A stretch of 64,000 nt of DNA from Rosenbergiella epipactidis (GCF_018494055.1 NZ_JABBFQ010000002.1:372001-436000), one strand, 5' to 3'. Positions 15,161 to 26,502 are shown, numbered from the stretch's first letter. Numbers and translations are program-made. The notes: generated from the sequence alone by a model not told the origin.

Positions 15161-16681
15161 ATGGATGAGACCCTGATTATGACAGAACCGCTACGTATTG
15201 CATGCACCAAGGCATTATCACTCGATTTACTGCCTGCCCTTGCTAACCGCCATGGACTGATTACTGGCGCGACGGGGACAGGGAAAACCGTTACCCTGCA
15301 AAAATTAGCTGAGTCCTTTTCATCAATTGGTGTTCCCGTCTTTATGGCTGATGTAAAAGGCGATTTAAGTGGTGTCGCGGCAGCCGGTGAAGCATCAGAA
15401 AAACTGACCAAACGGTTAGAAGCGATCGGGGTGACAGACTGGCAACCCGTCAATAATCCGGCCGTTTTCTGGGATATCTTTGGTGAAAAGGGTCACCCCG
15501 TTCGTGCAACGGTGACCGACTTGGGGCCTTTACTCCTCGCTCGCTTGCTGAATCTTAACGAGGTCCAAACCGGTGTTCTTAATATCATCTTTCGTATTGC
15601 TGACGAACAAGGACTATTACTGCTCGATTTTAAGGACCTGCGCGCACTGACTCAGTATGTTGGAGATAACGCGAAAACGTTCACGACCGAATACGGTAAT
15701 ATCAATAGTGCCTCGGTAGGCGCTATCCAGCGAGGGTTATTAAGTCTCGAGCAACAAGGCGCTGAGTACTTTTTTGGCGAGCCGATGCTAGATATTAAAG
15801 ATTGGATGCGTACCGACGATCAAGGTAAAGGCGTCATCAATATCCTTGCGTCAGAAAAGCTTTATCAGATGCCTAAACTCTACGCCACCAGCTTACTGTG
15901 GATGCTCTCTGAGCTTTACGAGCAGCTACCAGAAGTGGGGGATGTCGAGAAGCCGAAACTGGTATTCTTCTTCGATGAGGCACACCTGCTCTTTAACGGC
16001 GCGCCCGATGTCCTGCTTGAGAAGATCGAGCAAGTGATGCGTCTGATTCGCTCGAAAGGGGTCGGGGTCTACTTTGTTAGCCAAAGCCCTTCCGATATTC
16101 CCGATAATATCTTGGGGCAACTCGGAAATCGGGTGCAGCATGCCTTACGTGCTTTTACTCCTCGCGATCAAAAAGCGGTGAAAGCAGCGGCCAATACCAT
16201 GCGTGCTAATCCGGAGTTCGACACCGAAGAGGCGATTCAGTCTCTCGGCACAGGTGAAGCCCTAATCTCCTTCCTTGATGAAAAAGGTAGCCCAAGCGTG
16301 GTACAGCGTGCCATGGTGATCGCGCCAGGTTCCCGTATGGGCCCCTTAACCAGTGATGAACGTAATGGCCTGATTAATCATTCACCGCTGTACGGTAAAT
16401 ATGATGAAGCAGTCGACCGAGAATCAGCCTTCGAAATGCTGCAAAAAGGGGTAGCGAACAGTGATGCTCAACAGTCATCTAGCGCACCAGCGCCACGGGC
16501 TGAAGCCAAAGAAGAAGGCGGTATCATGGATGAAGTGAAAAAAGTCCTGTTCGGTTACACCGGGCCGCGTGGCGGACGCCATGACGGGGTCGTTCAAGGG
16601 ATGGCAAAAAGTGCAGGCCGACAAGTCGCGAACCAGATCCTTCGCGGCGTATTAGGGAGCCTGTTCGGAGGTCGTAAGTAG
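15161..16681 (+). CDS. yjgR: DUF853 / HerA-like ATPase YjgR
   Basis: Cytosolic P-loop ATPase of the HerA/FtsK-like group, 506 aa, aligned end to end with E. coli YjgR. The Walker A is GATGTGKT near residue 36, the Walker B region [12 protein letters not shown], and [30 protein letters not shown] is a sensor-like stretch. The C-terminus [20 protein letters not shown] ends in a glycine-rich tail. ATG 15161 has TAGGA upstream; ATG 15179 is an alternative. The biological role is not established. It shares orientation with yjiN downstream. Confidence 0.88.
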   Translation: MDETLIMTEPLRIACTKALSLDLLPALANRHGLITGATGTGKTVTLQKLAESFSSIGVPVFMADVKGDLSGVAAAGEASEKLTKRLEAIGVTDWQPVNNPAVFWDIFGEKGHPVRATVTDLGPLLLARLLNLNEVQTGVLNIIFRIADEQGLLLLDFKDLRALTQYVGDNAKTFTTEYGNINSASVGAIQRGLLSLEQQGAEYFFGEPMLDIKDWMRTDDQGKGVINILASEKLYQMPKLYATSLLWMLSELYEQLPEVGDVEKPKLVFFFDEAHLLFNGAPDVLLEKIEQVMRLIRSKGVGVYFVSQSPSDIPDNILGQLGNRVQHALRAFTPRDQKAVKAAANTMRANPEFDTEEAIQSLGTGEALISFLDEKGSPSVVQRAMVIAPGSRMGPLTSDERNGLINHSPLYGKYDEAVDRESAFEMLQKGVANSDAQQSSSAPAPRAEAKEEGGIMDEVKKVLFGYTGPRGGRHDGVVQGMAKSAGRQVANQILRGVLGSLFGGRK

Positions 16682-16738
16682 GTCATTTTTCAGGTGGTAG
16701 CCATCCGGTTGCCACCGCATATCGACTAAGCAGGTGCT

Positions 16739-18013
16739 ATGCAAAAATCTCATGCACTCCGTCGTACCAAGCGAATCGCGCTATCTCTGCTGCTTTGTGC
16801 GACCGGACTCTTTATTCTCAGTCTATTTCTTCCCCCCACGTTGGGCGCGCAAGCCCTTAAGTCCGTCGCCGAGGCGGCCATGGTGGGTGGCTTAGCCGAC
16901 TGGTTTGCGGTCAGTGCGCTTTTTCGCCGCATCCCTATCCCGTTTATTAGTCGACACACTGCGATTGTGCCGCGTAATAAGCAGCGTATTGCCGATAACT
17001 TAGGAGTATTTGTTGAGGAGCGTTTCCTTAATGCTGAAGCCCTTTCGCGCTTAGTGCAACAGCACGACCTTTCACAAAAAATGGCCGAGTGGCTGACATT
17101 GCCTGCAAACCAGCAACGCTTTGCACGCGCCTTAAAAACAGTACTGCGCGGATTACTGACTGCTAGCAATGACGAGGCAATTAACCGCTTTATTCGTCAA
17201 GCAGTAAATCGCGCTATTGATCAGGTCGATTTTCGTCATAGTGCAATCATCTTATTGGAGAGCCTCACTCGTGAGAATCGCCATCAAGCCGTCCTTGATA
17301 CCGTCATCAGACAGGTGGTAAAGCTGCTTGAAAAACCCAAGACCCGCCAATTTGTTGCTAGCCAGATAGCCGCTTGGTTTCAACGAGAATACCCAACTAT
17401 TTCGCGAGTGGTCTCGAGCGAATGGTTGGGCGAAAAAGGGGCCGTCAAGGTCGCCAAACTCACCGACCAGATGTTACTCGACGTAGCCAGTGATCCCAAC
17501 CACCAGCTACGTAGAACATTTAATCGTGCCGTACAGCTGTTTATTCACAGTCTGCAGCATGATCCTAAAATGACCGAGCGTATGGTGCGGATGAAGACAT
17601 GGTTGAAAGAAGACGAGCATTTCGCCCTTTATATTGGTCAGATTTGGCAAGATCTGCGCGGCTGGTTAACTAACGATTTAGATCATGAAGATTCACGTAT
17701 CGGCGTACAGCTACAACGCGCTGCTGGCTGGATGGGGGAAACGCTCAGCCGTGATCCGCAACTGCGTGAAGCCTTCAATCAACATATCGAGCAAACTGTG
17801 CGAACGGTCGGCCCCGAAAGCGCCCGTTTCTTAACCCGCCATATCAGCGACACGATTAAGAGCTGGGACGATAAATTATTAGTGGAACAGATCGAGATGA
17901 ATATCGGTAAAGATCTACAATTTATTCGTATCAATGGGACGGTGGTAGGCGGGTTAATTGGCTTAGTACTTTTTGCTTTATCGCAGTTACCTTGGTTAAT
18001 TCAACAACTTTAG
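16739..18013 (+). CDS. yjiN: DUF445 family membrane protein YjiN
   Basis: A 424-aa protein anchored at both ends: an N-terminal hydrophobic segment (ALSLLLCATGLFILSLFL), a long charged helical middle, and a C-terminal segment (VVGGLIGLVLFALSQLPWLI). It follows E. coli YjiN (426 aa). The conserved DUF445 core is AAMVGGLADWFAVSALFRRIPIPFISRHTAIVPRNKQRIADNL (quoted for orientation). The function is unknown. It ends just before a bidirectional terminator shared with lptG. Confidence 0.85.
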   Translation: MQKSHALRRTKRIALSLLLCATGLFILSLFLPPTLGAQALKSVAEAAMVGGLADWFAVSALFRRIPIPFISRHTAIVPRNKQRIADNLGVFVEERFLNAEALSRLVQQHDLSQKMAEWLTLPANQQRFARALKTVLRGLLTASNDEAINRFIRQAVNRAIDQVDFRHSAIILLESLTRENRHQAVLDTVIRQVVKLLEKPKTRQFVASQIAAWFQREYPTISRVVSSEWLGEKGAVKVAKLTDQMLLDVASDPNHQLRRTFNRAVQLFIHSLQHDPKMTERMVRMKTWLKEDEHFALYIGQIWQDLRGWLTNDLDHEDSRIGVQLQRAAGWMGETLSRDPQLREAFNQHIEQTVRTVGPESARFLTRHISDTIKSWDDKLLVEQIEMNIGKDLQFIRINGTVVGGLIGLVLFALSQLPWLIQQL

Positions 18014-18031
18014 CGACTTACCCCCTAATGC

Positions 18032-18060
18032 AAAAAGCCCCGTTATCACGGGGCTTTTTT
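18032..18060. terminator. Bidirectional terminator yjiN / lptG
   Basis: AGCCCCG-TTATCA-CGGGGCT stem with A-run on the left and T-run on the right, so it can end transcription from both convergent genes. Confidence 0.88.
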
Positions 18061-19137
18061 CTATTTCCGTTTAATCAATAACACTAGGCTTAAGGCGAGA
18101 AACACGGCACTCGGTACAACCGCGCCAAGCACCGGCGGTAAGCCTTTCACTAAGCTTAACTGGCCAAAGATTTTATCCAATACATAGAAGACGAAACCAA
18201 AGCTTATGCCGGTAACCACTCGCTGGCCCATCGAAACACTGCGTAACGGCCCGAAGATAAAGGACAGCGCCATCAGCATCATCACGGCAACCGATAGAGG
18301 TTGGACAATCTTACTCCACATATTCAGACGATAGATATCTGACTTCTGTCCGGTCTGGTCGAGATATTGAATGTAGTCGTGTAATCCACGAATGGAGAGC
18401 GAGTCCGGATCGAGCGCGACAACCTGTAACTTATCCGGGGTAAGCGCCGTTTTCCAAATGCTACTGACTTGCTGGCTCCCCGTGATTTGCTCGGGATTTG
18501 AGAGGTTCGACTCATCGATTTGCGACAAATTCCACTCTTTACGATGCTTATCCCACTGAGCACTGGCCGCATAGCGTACGCTCTCAAGTCGACGTTGATC
18601 GTTAAAATGGTAGACTGTCACGCCGTTTAAATGGCGCTCATCTTGTAATTTTTGAATAAAGATAAAGTCATTACCATCCTTCGCCCATAGACCACCTTGG
18701 GCCGCTAGTAGCGAGCTACCATCGATCTGTTCTGAGCGGTAATTGTGCGCCAGTTGGTCGCCTGCCGGGGCTAAGAACTCACCAACGGCCATTGATAAAA
18801 AGACTAAAGGGATAGCGGTTTTCATCACCGATGCCGCAACTTGTAAACGCGTAAATCCTGCCGCCTGCATCACAACGAGCTCACTGCGCTGGGCTAAGTT
18901 ACCAAGGCCTAACAACGCCCCGAGCAATGCTGCCATCGGGAAAAATAGCTCTAAGTCAGTCGGTACGCTGAGAATCGTAAAGTAACCCGCATCCCAGACG
19001 CTGTAAGCCCCCTTCCCCGTTTTTCTTAACTGCTCTACGAATTTAATAATGCCGGATAACGACACGAGTAAAAACAGTGTCGTCATGATGGTATTAAAGA
19101 TAGTTTTACCAATATAGCGGTCTAATACGCCAAACAT
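18061..19137 (-). CDS. lptG: LPS export ABC transporter permease LptG
   Basis: Inner-membrane subunit of the LptB2FG transporter that extracts lipopolysaccharide and hands it to LptC. The 358-aa length matches E. coli (360). It has three hydrophobic helices before and three after a large periplasmic beta-jellyroll domain (about residues 120-260). Family stretches are MFGVLDRYIGKTIFNTI and GNLAQRSELVVMQAAGFTR, the coupling-helix region, with LRSVSMGQRVVTGISFGF in the second half. It overlaps lptF by one base and is cotranscribed with it. Confidence 0.95.
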   Translation of the reverse strand: MFGVLDRYIGKTIFNTIMTTLFLLVSLSGIIKFVEQLRKTGKGAYSVWDAGYFTILSVPTDLELFFPMAALLGALLGLGNLAQRSELVVMQAAGFTRLQVAASVMKTAIPLVFLSMAVGEFLAPAGDQLAHNYRSEQIDGSSLLAAQGGLWAKDGNDFIFIQKLQDERHLNGVTVYHFNDQRRLESVRYAASAQWDKHRKEWNLSQIDESNLSNPEQITGSQQVSSIWKTALTPDKLQVVALDPDSLSIRGLHDYIQYLDQTGQKSDIYRLNMWSKIVQPLSVAVMMLMALSFIFGPLRSVSMGQRVVTGISFGFVFYVLDKIFGQLSLVKGLPPVLGAVVPSAVFLALSLVLLIKRK

Positions 19138-20237
19138 TACGCGACTCCTTTGCGGCTAATCTTCGCGCGTAGCCGACGGACAGGTAAGGTATCCCATGCG
19201 TTTAAGACTACCGCTAGGCCCAGATAGAGAATATTCACACTCCACATCCATACCGCGGGATCTAGCCTTCCTTTACTCGCATTGGTTCTAAACGAGCTCT
19301 GGATCAGGAAGAAAATTAGGTAGAGGAAAATCGCCGGTAACATGGAGAGAACTCGGCCTTGGCGAGGATTCACTTCGCTAAGCGGTACAACCATTAATGC
19401 CATGGCTAATACCGAGAAGATTAATGTCAAACGCCAATGTAATTCAGCTCTGAACTGCGGCGTATTACTGTGCCACAGGGTGGTAAAGGTGGCTTCATCG
19501 GCATCATTAGGATCGAGTACCGACTCTTTGTAACCCACGTAAGCACGATATTGCGTAAAGTCTGTAATTCTAAAATCGCGCAGCATGGCGGTACCTTCGA
19601 AACGCGTACCGTTATCGAGTGTGATAACTTGGCTACCGTCTTTTTGCTGAGACATATGACCACGGTCGGCCACCACGACTGAAGGGCGTGTATTGTTACG
19701 CGGATGCAATTGCGCCAAGAAGACATCGCTAAAATGGTTACCCCGTGCGTTATCGATAAATAGCACGAAGCTTCCATCACTGGAGGGACGGAATTGCCCT
19801 GCCGCTAACGCCGCGCTTCCTGGGTTAGCTTGCGCATTCTGTATAATTTGATCTTGATAACGCGCTGACCAAGGGCCAGCCCAAATCACATTGACTGCGG
19901 CAACTGCCGACGTAATCAGCATCAAGACCAGTGCCGCTTTCACCAACCCGCTCTTTCCCAACCCACAGGCGTGCATCACGGCGATTTCACTGTCCGTGTA
20001 CAATTTGCCCAAGGTCATTAGAATGGCAAGGAAAAGGCTTAACGGTAGAATGAGCTGCGCCATCTCTGGTACGCCCAATCCTAAAAGCGTTAGAATCAAG
20101 TTTGCAGGGGTATCACCGTCGACGGCAGCCCCTAAAATACGTACTAACTTCTGACAAAAGAAGATTAGTAACAGGATAAAGAGAATCGCTAGTTGACTCT
20201 TAAGCGTCTCACGAACCAAATATCTGATTATTATCAC
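19137..20237 (-). CDS. lptF: LPS export ABC transporter permease LptF
   Basis: Partner permease of LptG in LptB2FG, 366 aa like E. coli LptF. N-terminus IIIRYLVRETLKSQLAILFILLLIFFCQ, coupling-helix segment SEIAVMHACGLGKSGL, periplasmic domain around residues 130-260, then helices with PLSEVNPRQGRVLSMLPAI. It is divergent from pepA, as in E. coli. Confidence 0.95.
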   Translation of the reverse strand: MIIIRYLVRETLKSQLAILFILLLIFFCQKLVRILGAAVDGDTPANLILTLLGLGVPEMAQLILPLSLFLAILMTLGKLYTDSEIAVMHACGLGKSGLVKAALVLMLITSAVAAVNVIWAGPWSARYQDQIIQNAQANPGSAALAAGQFRPSSDGSFVLFIDNARGNHFSDVFLAQLHPRNNTRPSVVVADRGHMSQQKDGSQVITLDNGTRFEGTAMLRDFRITDFTQYRAYVGYKESVLDPNDADEATFTTLWHSNTPQFRAELHWRLTLIFSVLAMALMVVPLSEVNPRQGRVLSMLPAIFLYLIFFLIQSSFRTNASKGRLDPAVWMWSVNILYLGLAVVLNAWDTLPVRRLRAKISRKGVA

Positions 20238-20500
20238 GCTAAATACGCCTGTGAAAACTTGTCTTTTTGCAGGAAAGTCGATAATTTCAACGCTTAATTG
20301 CTGGTTTTCTTCATCAACACATTTTTGCTGTTACAGTGTATCATATACCCTATGCATGAGTGGTGAGAGCTTTTGCTCGATCACCCTTCAATATAAACGA
20401 CAATAGCATAAAGTTGAGTATTGACGGTCATTATACACTTAAGCCGTTATGTATGTTAATTAAGTGTCAAGGTCGTTGTCTTTAAGATTCAGGAGAATAC
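20238..20500. promoter_or_regulatory. Divergent promoter region lptF / pepA
   Basis: About 260 bp without ORF. It must carry the lptFG and pepA promoters. The pepA side has a strong Shine-Dalgarno (CAGGAGAA) eight bases before the ATG. I see no clear regulator box. Confidence 0.5.
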
Positions 20501-22012
20501 ATGGAGTTCAGTGTAAAAAGCGGTAGCCCAGAGAAACAACGTAGTGCCTGCATCGTCGTCGGGGTGTTCGAACCTCGTCGTTTATCCCCGATCGCGGAAC
20601 AACTGGATAAAATCAGCGACGGATACATCAGCGCTCTACTGCGTCGTGGCGAGCTAGAAGGCAAAGTCGGTCAAACGCTGCTACTTCATCACGTTCCAAA
20701 TGTACTTTCCGAACGTATCTTATTGATCGGTTGCGGTAAAGAACGTGAACTTGACGAGCGTCAATACAAGCAAATTATTCAAAAAACCATTAGCACCTTG
20801 AATGAAACCGGCTCAATGGAAGCCGTGTGCTTCTTAACCGAACTGCATGTTAAAGGCCGGAATAATTACTGGAAAGTCCGCCAAGCAGTCGAGACGGCTA
20901 AAGAATCACTTTATTCGTTCGACCAGCTAAAAAGTAACCGCATTGAGCCACGTCGCCCACTGCGTAAACTGGTATTTAACGTGCCGACTCGCCGTGAATT
21001 AACCAGTGGCGAGCGTGCCATCCAGCATGGACTAGCCATTGCCGCCGGTGTACAAGCCGCGAAAGATCTCGGCAATATGCCACCCAATATCTGTAACCCG
21101 GCCTATCTTGCTTCGCAAGCCCGTCAATTGGCGGACGCAAATAGCACCCACATTACTACCCGGGTGATTGGCGAACAGCAGATGAAAGAGCTAGGCATGA
21201 ATGCCTACTTAGCTGTGGGTGCGGGGTCGCATTTTGAATCCTTAATGTCGGTCATTGAGTATAAAGGCCACCCAGATGCAGATAGCCGCCCTATTGTATT
21301 AGTCGGCAAAGGATTAACCTTTGACTCCGGCGGTATCTCTATCAAGCCTGGCGAAGCCATGGACGAAATGAAATACGACATGTGTGGCGCAGCCACGGTG
21401 TACGGCGTTATGCGTATGGTTGCTGAGCTTAAGCTGCCTCTAAACGTAGTGGGGATTCTGGCAGGGTGTGAAAATATGCCTGATGGACGTTCACTGCGCC
21501 CGGGAGATATCCTCACCACCATGTCCGGCCAAACCGTGGAGGTGTTGAACACCGATGCTGAAGGCCGTTTAGTACTTTGTGATGCCCTCACCTACGTCGA
21601 ACGTTTCGATCCTGAACTGGTTATCGATGTTGCGACCTTAACCGGCGCGTGCGTCGTCGCTCTGGGCCATCATATTAGTGGTTTACTTTCTAACCATAAT
21701 CCACTGGCACATGAGTTGGTCAGCGCCTCGGAACAAGCGGGCGACCGCGCGTGGCGTTTACCCTTGGCCGATGAGTACCAAGAACAGCTTGAATCTAATT
21801 TCGCCGATATCGCAAATATAGGTGGGCGAGCTGGCGGCGCGATTACCGCGGGCTGTTATCTGTCGCGCTTCACCCGTAAATATAATTGGGCGCACTTGGA
21901 CATTGCGGGTACGGCATGGCGTTCAGGTAAAGCGAAAGGGGCAACTGGTCGACCGGTTCCGCTTCTTTCTCAGTTCTTGCTGAATCGCGCAGGGTTAACC
22001 CCAGAAGAGTAA
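20501..22012 (+). CDS. pepA: Leucyl aminopeptidase PepA (DNA-binding regulator/Xer accessory protein)
   Basis: Hexameric M17 zinc/manganese aminopeptidase of 503 aa, same length as E. coli PepA. Metal and active-site segments are present: [17 protein letters not shown] (metal Lys and Asp), and the signature [16 protein letters not shown]. The N-terminal 160 residues form the nucleotide-binding-like domain that in E. coli binds DNA at plasmid cer sites and the carAB promoter. Thus it may contribute to pyrimidine control, a link with the pyrBI operon further on. Confidence 0.96.
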   Translation: MEFSVKSGSPEKQRSACIVVGVFEPRRLSPIAEQLDKISDGYISALLRRGELEGKVGQTLLLHHVPNVLSERILLIGCGKERELDERQYKQIIQKTISTLNETGSMEAVCFLTELHVKGRNNYWKVRQAVETAKESLYSFDQLKSNRIEPRRPLRKLVFNVPTRRELTSGERAIQHGLAIAAGVQAAKDLGNMPPNICNPAYLASQARQLADANSTHITTRVIGEQQMKELGMNAYLAVGAGSHFESLMSVIEYKGHPDADSRPIVLVGKGLTFDSGGISIKPGEAMDEMKYDMCGAATVYGVMRMVAELKLPLNVVGILAGCENMPDGRSLRPGDILTTMSGQTVEVLNTDAEGRLVLCDALTYVERFDPELVIDVATLTGACVVALGHHISGLLSNHNPLAHELVSASEQAGDRAWRLPLADEYQEQLESNFADIANIGGRAGGAITAGCYLSRFTRKYNWAHLDIAGTAWRSGKAKGATGRPVPLLSQFLLNRAGLTPEE

Positions 22013-22028
22013 TCGCCCCCACGACACT

Positions 22029-22056
22029 AAGGAGCCCTTCATTGGGTTCCTTTCCT
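22029..22056 (+). terminator. pepA terminator
   Basis: AAGGAGCCC-TTCATT-GGGTTCCTT with one G-T pair, followed by a T-rich stretch. Confidence 0.7.
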
Positions 22057-22080
22057 TATTCTTAGGGTTTACAAGCTAAC

Positions 22081-22530
22081 ATGAAAAATGCGACGTTTTA
22101 CCTGCTTCCTGCAGACGCTGTTGATCAGCCGCTTAGCGCAGCTGAAATCGCGGCCTGCGACCTCGCCGCGCACTTTTGGCGTGAAGGTAAACGTATCCTT
22201 ATTGCCTGTCATGATGAAGCACAAGCATTACGACTGGATGAAGCACTTTGGCAACGTCCCGCCGACGCTTTTGTTCCGCATAATTTAGCAGGTGAAGGAC
22301 CTCGACAAGGTGCGCCGGTTGAACTGGCCTGGCCACAGAAGCGTGGAAGCAGCGCACGTGACCTACTGATTAGTTTACTTCCCCATTTCGCAGACTTTGC
22401 TACGGGATTCTATGAAGTGGTAGACTTCGTCCCTGAAGATAACAACTTAAAACAACTGGCCCGTGATCGTTATAAAGCGTATCGCAGTGCTGGATTTCAA
22501 TTGAATACTGTAACGGCAGCATCGGCATAA
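22081..22530 (+). CDS. holC: DNA polymerase III chi subunit
   Basis: Clamp-loader accessory subunit, 149 aa (E. coli 147). It links the polymerase III holoenzyme to single-strand binding protein. Recognisable: MKNATFYLL at the start, [51 protein letters not shown] and the C-terminal [12 protein letters not shown] (quotes partial). It sits between pepA and valS as in E. coli, only five bases before valS. Confidence 0.95.
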   Translation: MKNATFYLLPADAVDQPLSAAEIAACDLAAHFWREGKRILIACHDEAQALRLDEALWQRPADAFVPHNLAGEGPRQGAPVELAWPQKRGSSARDLLISLLPHFADFATGFYEVVDFVPEDNNLKQLARDRYKAYRSAGFQLNTVTAASA

Positions 22531-22535
22531 TTCCT

Positions 22536-25391
22536 ATGGAAAAAACATATAACCCGCAAGAGATCGAACAGCCGCTTTATGAGCACTGGGAAAAGCAAGG
22601 CTACTTCAAACCACATGGCGATCTAAATAAAGAGAGCTACTGCATCATGATCCCACCGCCGAATGTTACCGGCAGCTTACATATGGGACATGCTTTCCAA
22701 CAGACCATCATGGATACCTTGGTGCGTTACCAACGCATGCAAGGCAAAAATACCCTGTGGCAAGCAGGTACCGACCATGCCGGTATCGCCACCCAGATGG
22801 TGGTTGAGCGTAAGATCGCTGCGGAAGAGGGTAAAACCCGCCAAGATTATGGCCGTGATGCATTCATTGATAAAATTTGGCAATGGAAAGCGGAATCAGG
22901 AGGCAACATTACCAATCAGATGCGCCGTCTCGGTAACTCTGTTGATTGGGAACGTGAACGCTTCACCATGGATGATGGGCTTTCCAATGCAGTAAAAGAA
23001 GTCTTTGTCCGCTTATACAACGAGAACCTGATCTACCGCGGTAAGCGCCTCGTTAACTGGGATCCTAAACTGCGTACCGCGATTTCCGATCTGGAAGTCG
23101 AAAACCGTGAGTCGAAAGGATCGATGTGGCACATCCGCTATCCGCTTGCTGATGGCGTTAAGACGGCTGACGGTAAAGATTACATCATCGTCGCCACGAC
23201 CCGCCCTGAAACCCTGCTAGGGGATACTGGTGTTGCGGTTAACCCTGAAGATCCTCGTTATGCTAACTTAATTGGCAAAGAACTGATCCTGCCTCTGATC
23301 AACCGTCGCATCCCTATTCTTGGGGATGAGCACGCAGACATGACCAAAGGCACCGGTTGCGTAAAAATCACGCCAGCGCACGACTTCAATGACTATGAAG
23401 TTGGACGCCGCCATAAACTGCCAATGATCAATATCTTGACCTTTGATGGCGATATTCGCCAACAGGCACAAGTGTTCGATACTAACGGTGAAGAGTCTGA
23501 TGCCTACTCAAGTGAAATGCCTGCCGCCTTTGCGGGACTAGAGCGTTTCGCTGCGCGTAAAGCCATCGTTGCGGCGGTAGAAGAGTTAGGGTTATTAGAA
23601 GAAATTAAGCCACACGACTTAACCGTTCCTTACGGTGACCGTGGTGGCGTCGTCATTGAACCGATGCTGACTGACCAATGGTATGTCCGTACAGCGCCGC
23701 TGGCTAAAGTTGCGGTAGAAGCGGTTGAAAATGGCGATATCCAGTTCGTTCCTAAACAGTACGAAAATATGTACTACTCATGGATGCGCGATATTCAAGA
23801 CTGGTGTATTTCTCGTCAACTATGGTGGGGACACCGTATCCCTGCGTGGTACGACGAAAATGGCCAAGTCTATGTCGGACGTACTGAAGAAGAAGTTCGC
23901 CGCGAGCACAACCTTGCCGACACTGTTGTCCTAAACCAAGACGAAGACGTTCTCGATACCTGGTTCTCTTCTGGGCTGTGGACCTTCTCAACATTAGGCT
24001 GGCCAGAAAATACTGACGCTCTGCGCACCTTCCACCCGACCAACGTCATCGTCAGTGGTTTTGATATTATCTTCTTCTGGATTGCACGCATGATTATGTT
24101 GACGATGCATTTCATGAAAGATGAGCAAGGTAAGCCACAAGTTCCTTTCAAAACGGTCTACATGACTGGCCTTATCCGTGATGAAGAAGGACAGAAAATG
24201 TCGAAGTCTAAAGGGAATGTTATCGATCCTTTAGATATGGTGGACGGGATTTCCTTAGAAGCTCTGCTTGAAAAGCGTACCGGCAATATGATGCAGCCAC
24301 AACTGGCTGAGAAAATCCGTAAACGTACTGAAAAGCAATTCCCGAATGGTATTGAACCTTCAGGAACGGATGCTCTGCGCTTTACCTTAGCGGCGCTCGC
24401 TTCAACCGGTCGCGACATCAACTGGGATATGAAACGACTCGAAGGCTACCGTAACTTCTGTAATAAGTTATGGAATGCCAGCCGCTTTGTACTGATGAAC
24501 ACCGAAGAGCAAGATTGTGGTTTCCAAGGCGGCGAGCAAGTGCTCTCTCTTGCCGATCGCTGGATCCGCAGTGAGTTCAACCGTACGGTGAAAGCTTACC
24601 GCGAAGCCTTAGATACTTACCGTTTCGATATCGCCGCTAACTTGCTGTACGATTTCACTTGGAACCAATTCTGTGACTGGTATTTAGAATTAACCAAACC
24701 TGTCATGAACAATGGCAGTGAAGCGGAACTGCGCGGTACCCGTAACACTCTAGTGACCGTACTGGAAGCGTTATTACGCTTGGCACACCCGATTATTCCA
24801 TTTATCACAGAGACCATCTGGCAGCGCGTCAAAGTGTTGAAAGGGATTACCGACGATACGCTGATGCTGCAAGCCTTCCCAGAATGGGCGGCAGAGAAAG
24901 AAGATGCGCAAGCGCAAAGTGATATCGAGTGGATCAAGCAAGCGATCATTGCGGTACGTAACATCCGTGCTGAAATGAATATCTCGCCGAGCAAGCCTCT
25001 GGAGTTATCACTGCGTGGTGCGACCTCAGAAGTCGAGCGTCGTGTCTCGGCAAACTTGACCTTCCTGAAGCGTCTCGCGAAGCTGGAAACTATCACCCTA
25101 CTTGCCGCGGAAGAGAAAGCCCCCGTCTCGGTCACTAAACTGGTCGAAGGAGCTGAGCTCCTTATCCCAATGGCGGGCTTGATCAATAAGGATGTTGAGT
25201 TAGAGCGTCTGGCGAAAGAGTTAGGTAAGGTCGATCTCGAGATTGAAAAAATCGCGACTAAGCTGGGTAATGAAGGGTTTGTCGCGCGAGCGCCGGAAGC
25301 CGTTGTGGCCAAAGAGCGCGAACGTCTTGCCGACTTAGAACACTCTAAAGCAAAAATTATTGAGCAACAGGGCGTCATTGCCGCACTCTAA
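22536..25391 (+). CDS. valS: Valyl-tRNA synthetase
   Basis: Class I aminoacyl-tRNA synthetase of 951 aa, same length as E. coli ValRS. The HIGH-type motif is [12 protein letters not shown] near residue 42, and the KMSKS loop is [13 protein letters not shown] near residue 553. The CP1 editing domain lies between ([17 protein letters not shown]). The C-terminal coiled-coil arm ([22 protein letters not shown]...) binds the tRNA elbow. Likely coexpressed with holC. Confidence 0.97.
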   Translation: MEKTYNPQEIEQPLYEHWEKQGYFKPHGDLNKESYCIMIPPPNVTGSLHMGHAFQQTIMDTLVRYQRMQGKNTLWQAGTDHAGIATQMVVERKIAAEEGKTRQDYGRDAFIDKIWQWKAESGGNITNQMRRLGNSVDWERERFTMDDGLSNAVKEVFVRLYNENLIYRGKRLVNWDPKLRTAISDLEVENRESKGSMWHIRYPLADGVKTADGKDYIIVATTRPETLLGDTGVAVNPEDPRYANLIGKELILPLINRRIPILGDEHADMTKGTGCVKITPAHDFNDYEVGRRHKLPMINILTFDGDIRQQAQVFDTNGEESDAYSSEMPAAFAGLERFAARKAIVAAVEELGLLEEIKPHDLTVPYGDRGGVVIEPMLTDQWYVRTAPLAKVAVEAVENGDIQFVPKQYENMYYSWMRDIQDWCISRQLWWGHRIPAWYDENGQVYVGRTEEEVRREHNLADTVVLNQDEDVLDTWFSSGLWTFSTLGWPENTDALRTFHPTNVIVSGFDIIFFWIARMIMLTMHFMKDEQGKPQVPFKTVYMTGLIRDEEGQKMSKSKGNVIDPLDMVDGISLEALLEKRTGNMMQPQLAEKIRKRTEKQFPNGIEPSGTDALRFTLAALASTGRDINWDMKRLEGYRNFCNKLWNASRFVLMNTEEQDCGFQGGEQVLSLADRWIRSEFNRTVKAYREALDTYRFDIAANLLYDFTWNQFCDWYLELTKPVMNNGSEAELRGTRNTLVTVLEALLRLAHPIIPFITETIWQRVKVLKGITDDTLMLQAFPEWAAEKEDAQAQSDIEWIKQAIIAVRNIRAEMNISPSKPLELSLRGATSEVERRVSANLTFLKRLAKLETITLLAAEEKAPVSVTKLVEGAELLIPMAGLINKDVELERLAKELGKVDLEIEKIATKLGNEGFVARAPEAVVAKERERLADLEHSKAKIIEQQGVIAAL

Positions 25392-25412
25392 TCAATAATA
25401 TATAAATAAATA

Positions 25413-25436
25413 GCCGGGCATCGTCCCGGCTTTTCT
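25413..25436 (+). terminator. valS terminator
   Basis: GCCGGG-CATCGT-CCCGGC followed by TTTTCTTT. Confidence 0.88.
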
Positions 25437-25468
25437 TTGCTCGACCGCGATTCTACCGAGGCTTATCT

Positions 25469-26320
25469 ATGGACCTTCGCAAACTCATCATTGATCACTA
25501 CCCTGCCCTAACACCTGAACTGCAACGTGCGGCGGCTTTTGTTTTGGAAAATATCAATGATGTCGCGTTGATCTCGATGCGGACCATTGCGCACAATGCC
25601 GATCTTAAACCTGCAACACTTTCGCGATTAGCTAAAAAACTCGGTTATGAGGGGTGGGAAGCCTTAAAAGCAGAATTTATCTATTCGTTAAAACTAACGC
25701 GTAGCAGTTATGCAAGCCGAGCAGTACGCTTACAGCAGAACTTGCAACAAGAGTCAGCGTATGACGCCGTATTTTCGACCCTAAGCCACTCGCTAGAAGA
25801 TACGCAATCGTTGAATCAAGACTCTTTACAGCGTGCGGTAACGTTATTGGACGACGCCCAACAAGTTTATGTCTGCGGCTTTCGTGCAAGTTTCTCGATC
25901 GCCTGGTCAATATATTACGTTTATCGGCTCTTTCAGCAGCGGGTAACCTTGATCGATAACCTCGCAAATAGCCAACAAATCTTTACGCGTGAATTAACCG
26001 ACCAAGATAGTGTGTTACTGGTAAGTTTCTCACCTTACTCACGAGAAACGCTACAAATCCTGGAGACGGCCCAGCAGGTAGGGGCAAAAATTGTCGCCAT
26101 CACAGACTCCCCCTCCTCGCCGTTGGCGCAAGTGGCTGACTGTACGCTTCTCTTTTCGATCGACAGCGCGTCGTTTTTCCCCTCTGTTGTTTCAGGTATG
26201 GCCATTGCCGAGGCGTTGCTCGCAAGTTTAGTCGCCAAACATGGCGAACCTGCCGTACAAAGCATTGAGAAGTCTGAAAAATATCTGTTTGAGTCAGGCA
26301 GCTATATTGCCAATCGCTAA
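25469..26320 (+). CDS. MurR/RpiR family transcriptional regulator
   Basis: A 283-aa regulator. The N-terminal HTH_6 domain (about residues 1-75) includes ALISMRTIAHNADLKPATLSRLAKKLGYEGWEALK. A SIS sugar-phosphate-binding domain (about 115-255) includes DDAQQVYVCGFRASFSIAW, VLLVSFSPYSRETLQ and AKIVAITDSPSSPLAQVADCTLLF. It should sense a phosphosugar or sialic-acid-type ligand. No target operon is adjacent: valS lies before it, and glnH after a long spacer. The regulated genes are therefore unknown. Confidence 0.85.
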   Translation: MDLRKLIIDHYPALTPELQRAAAFVLENINDVALISMRTIAHNADLKPATLSRLAKKLGYEGWEALKAEFIYSLKLTRSSYASRAVRLQQNLQQESAYDAVFSTLSHSLEDTQSLNQDSLQRAVTLLDDAQQVYVCGFRASFSIAWSIYYVYRLFQQRVTLIDNLANSQQIFTRELTDQDSVLLVSFSPYSRETLQILETAQQVGAKIVAITDSPSSPLAQVADCTLLFSIDSASFFPSVVSGMAIAEALLASLVAKHGEPAVQSIEKSEKYLFESGSYIANR

Positions 26321-26328
26321 CTTGGCAT

Positions 26329-26502
26329 TTATAAGGCGTAGGGCGTTACCGCATAACATATCTGTAGCAGATAGCGTTCCGCTTCACTCTCCCCTGCGTT
26401 AGTCATCACTTGCCCTACAATCATGAAACGGTCTTCAGGGTCTGCACCATTATGGCGTGACCCTCGATTAGCGGTGTTTCCCTTGGATGAAAAAAACACC
26501 AC
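26329..26502 (-). CDS. Possible small ORF (57 aa), unknown
   Basis: Minus-strand frame from GTG 26502 to TAA 26329, below the usual length cut-off. It has a strong Shine-Dalgarno (GGGGGAGGAAAG, seven bases before the GTG), and its codons look coding (DPEDRFMIVGQVMTNAGE, EAERYLLQICYAV). I recognise no family. It overlaps the NtrC-like site of glnH, so the region may instead be purely regulatory. It could also be the tail of a lost gene. It is convergent with the RpiR gene, with 8 bp between the stops. Confidence 0.35.
   Translation of the reverse strand: MVFFSSKGNTANRGSRHNGADPEDRFMIVGQVMTNAGESEAERYLLQICYAVTPYAL
26443..26459. promoter_or_regulatory. Candidate NtrC-binding site upstream of glnH
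   Basis: TGCACCATTATGGCGTG agrees with the NtrC consensus TGCACCA-N3-TGGTGCA over the left arm and TGG. It lies about 180 bp upstream of the sigma-54 promoter, a normal enhancer distance. Confidence 0.5.

Noticed and set aside
24617-25378. 253-codon minus-strand frame inside valS
   Set aside because: Antisense shadow of the valS coding frame; serine/arginine-rich composition typical of such shadows.
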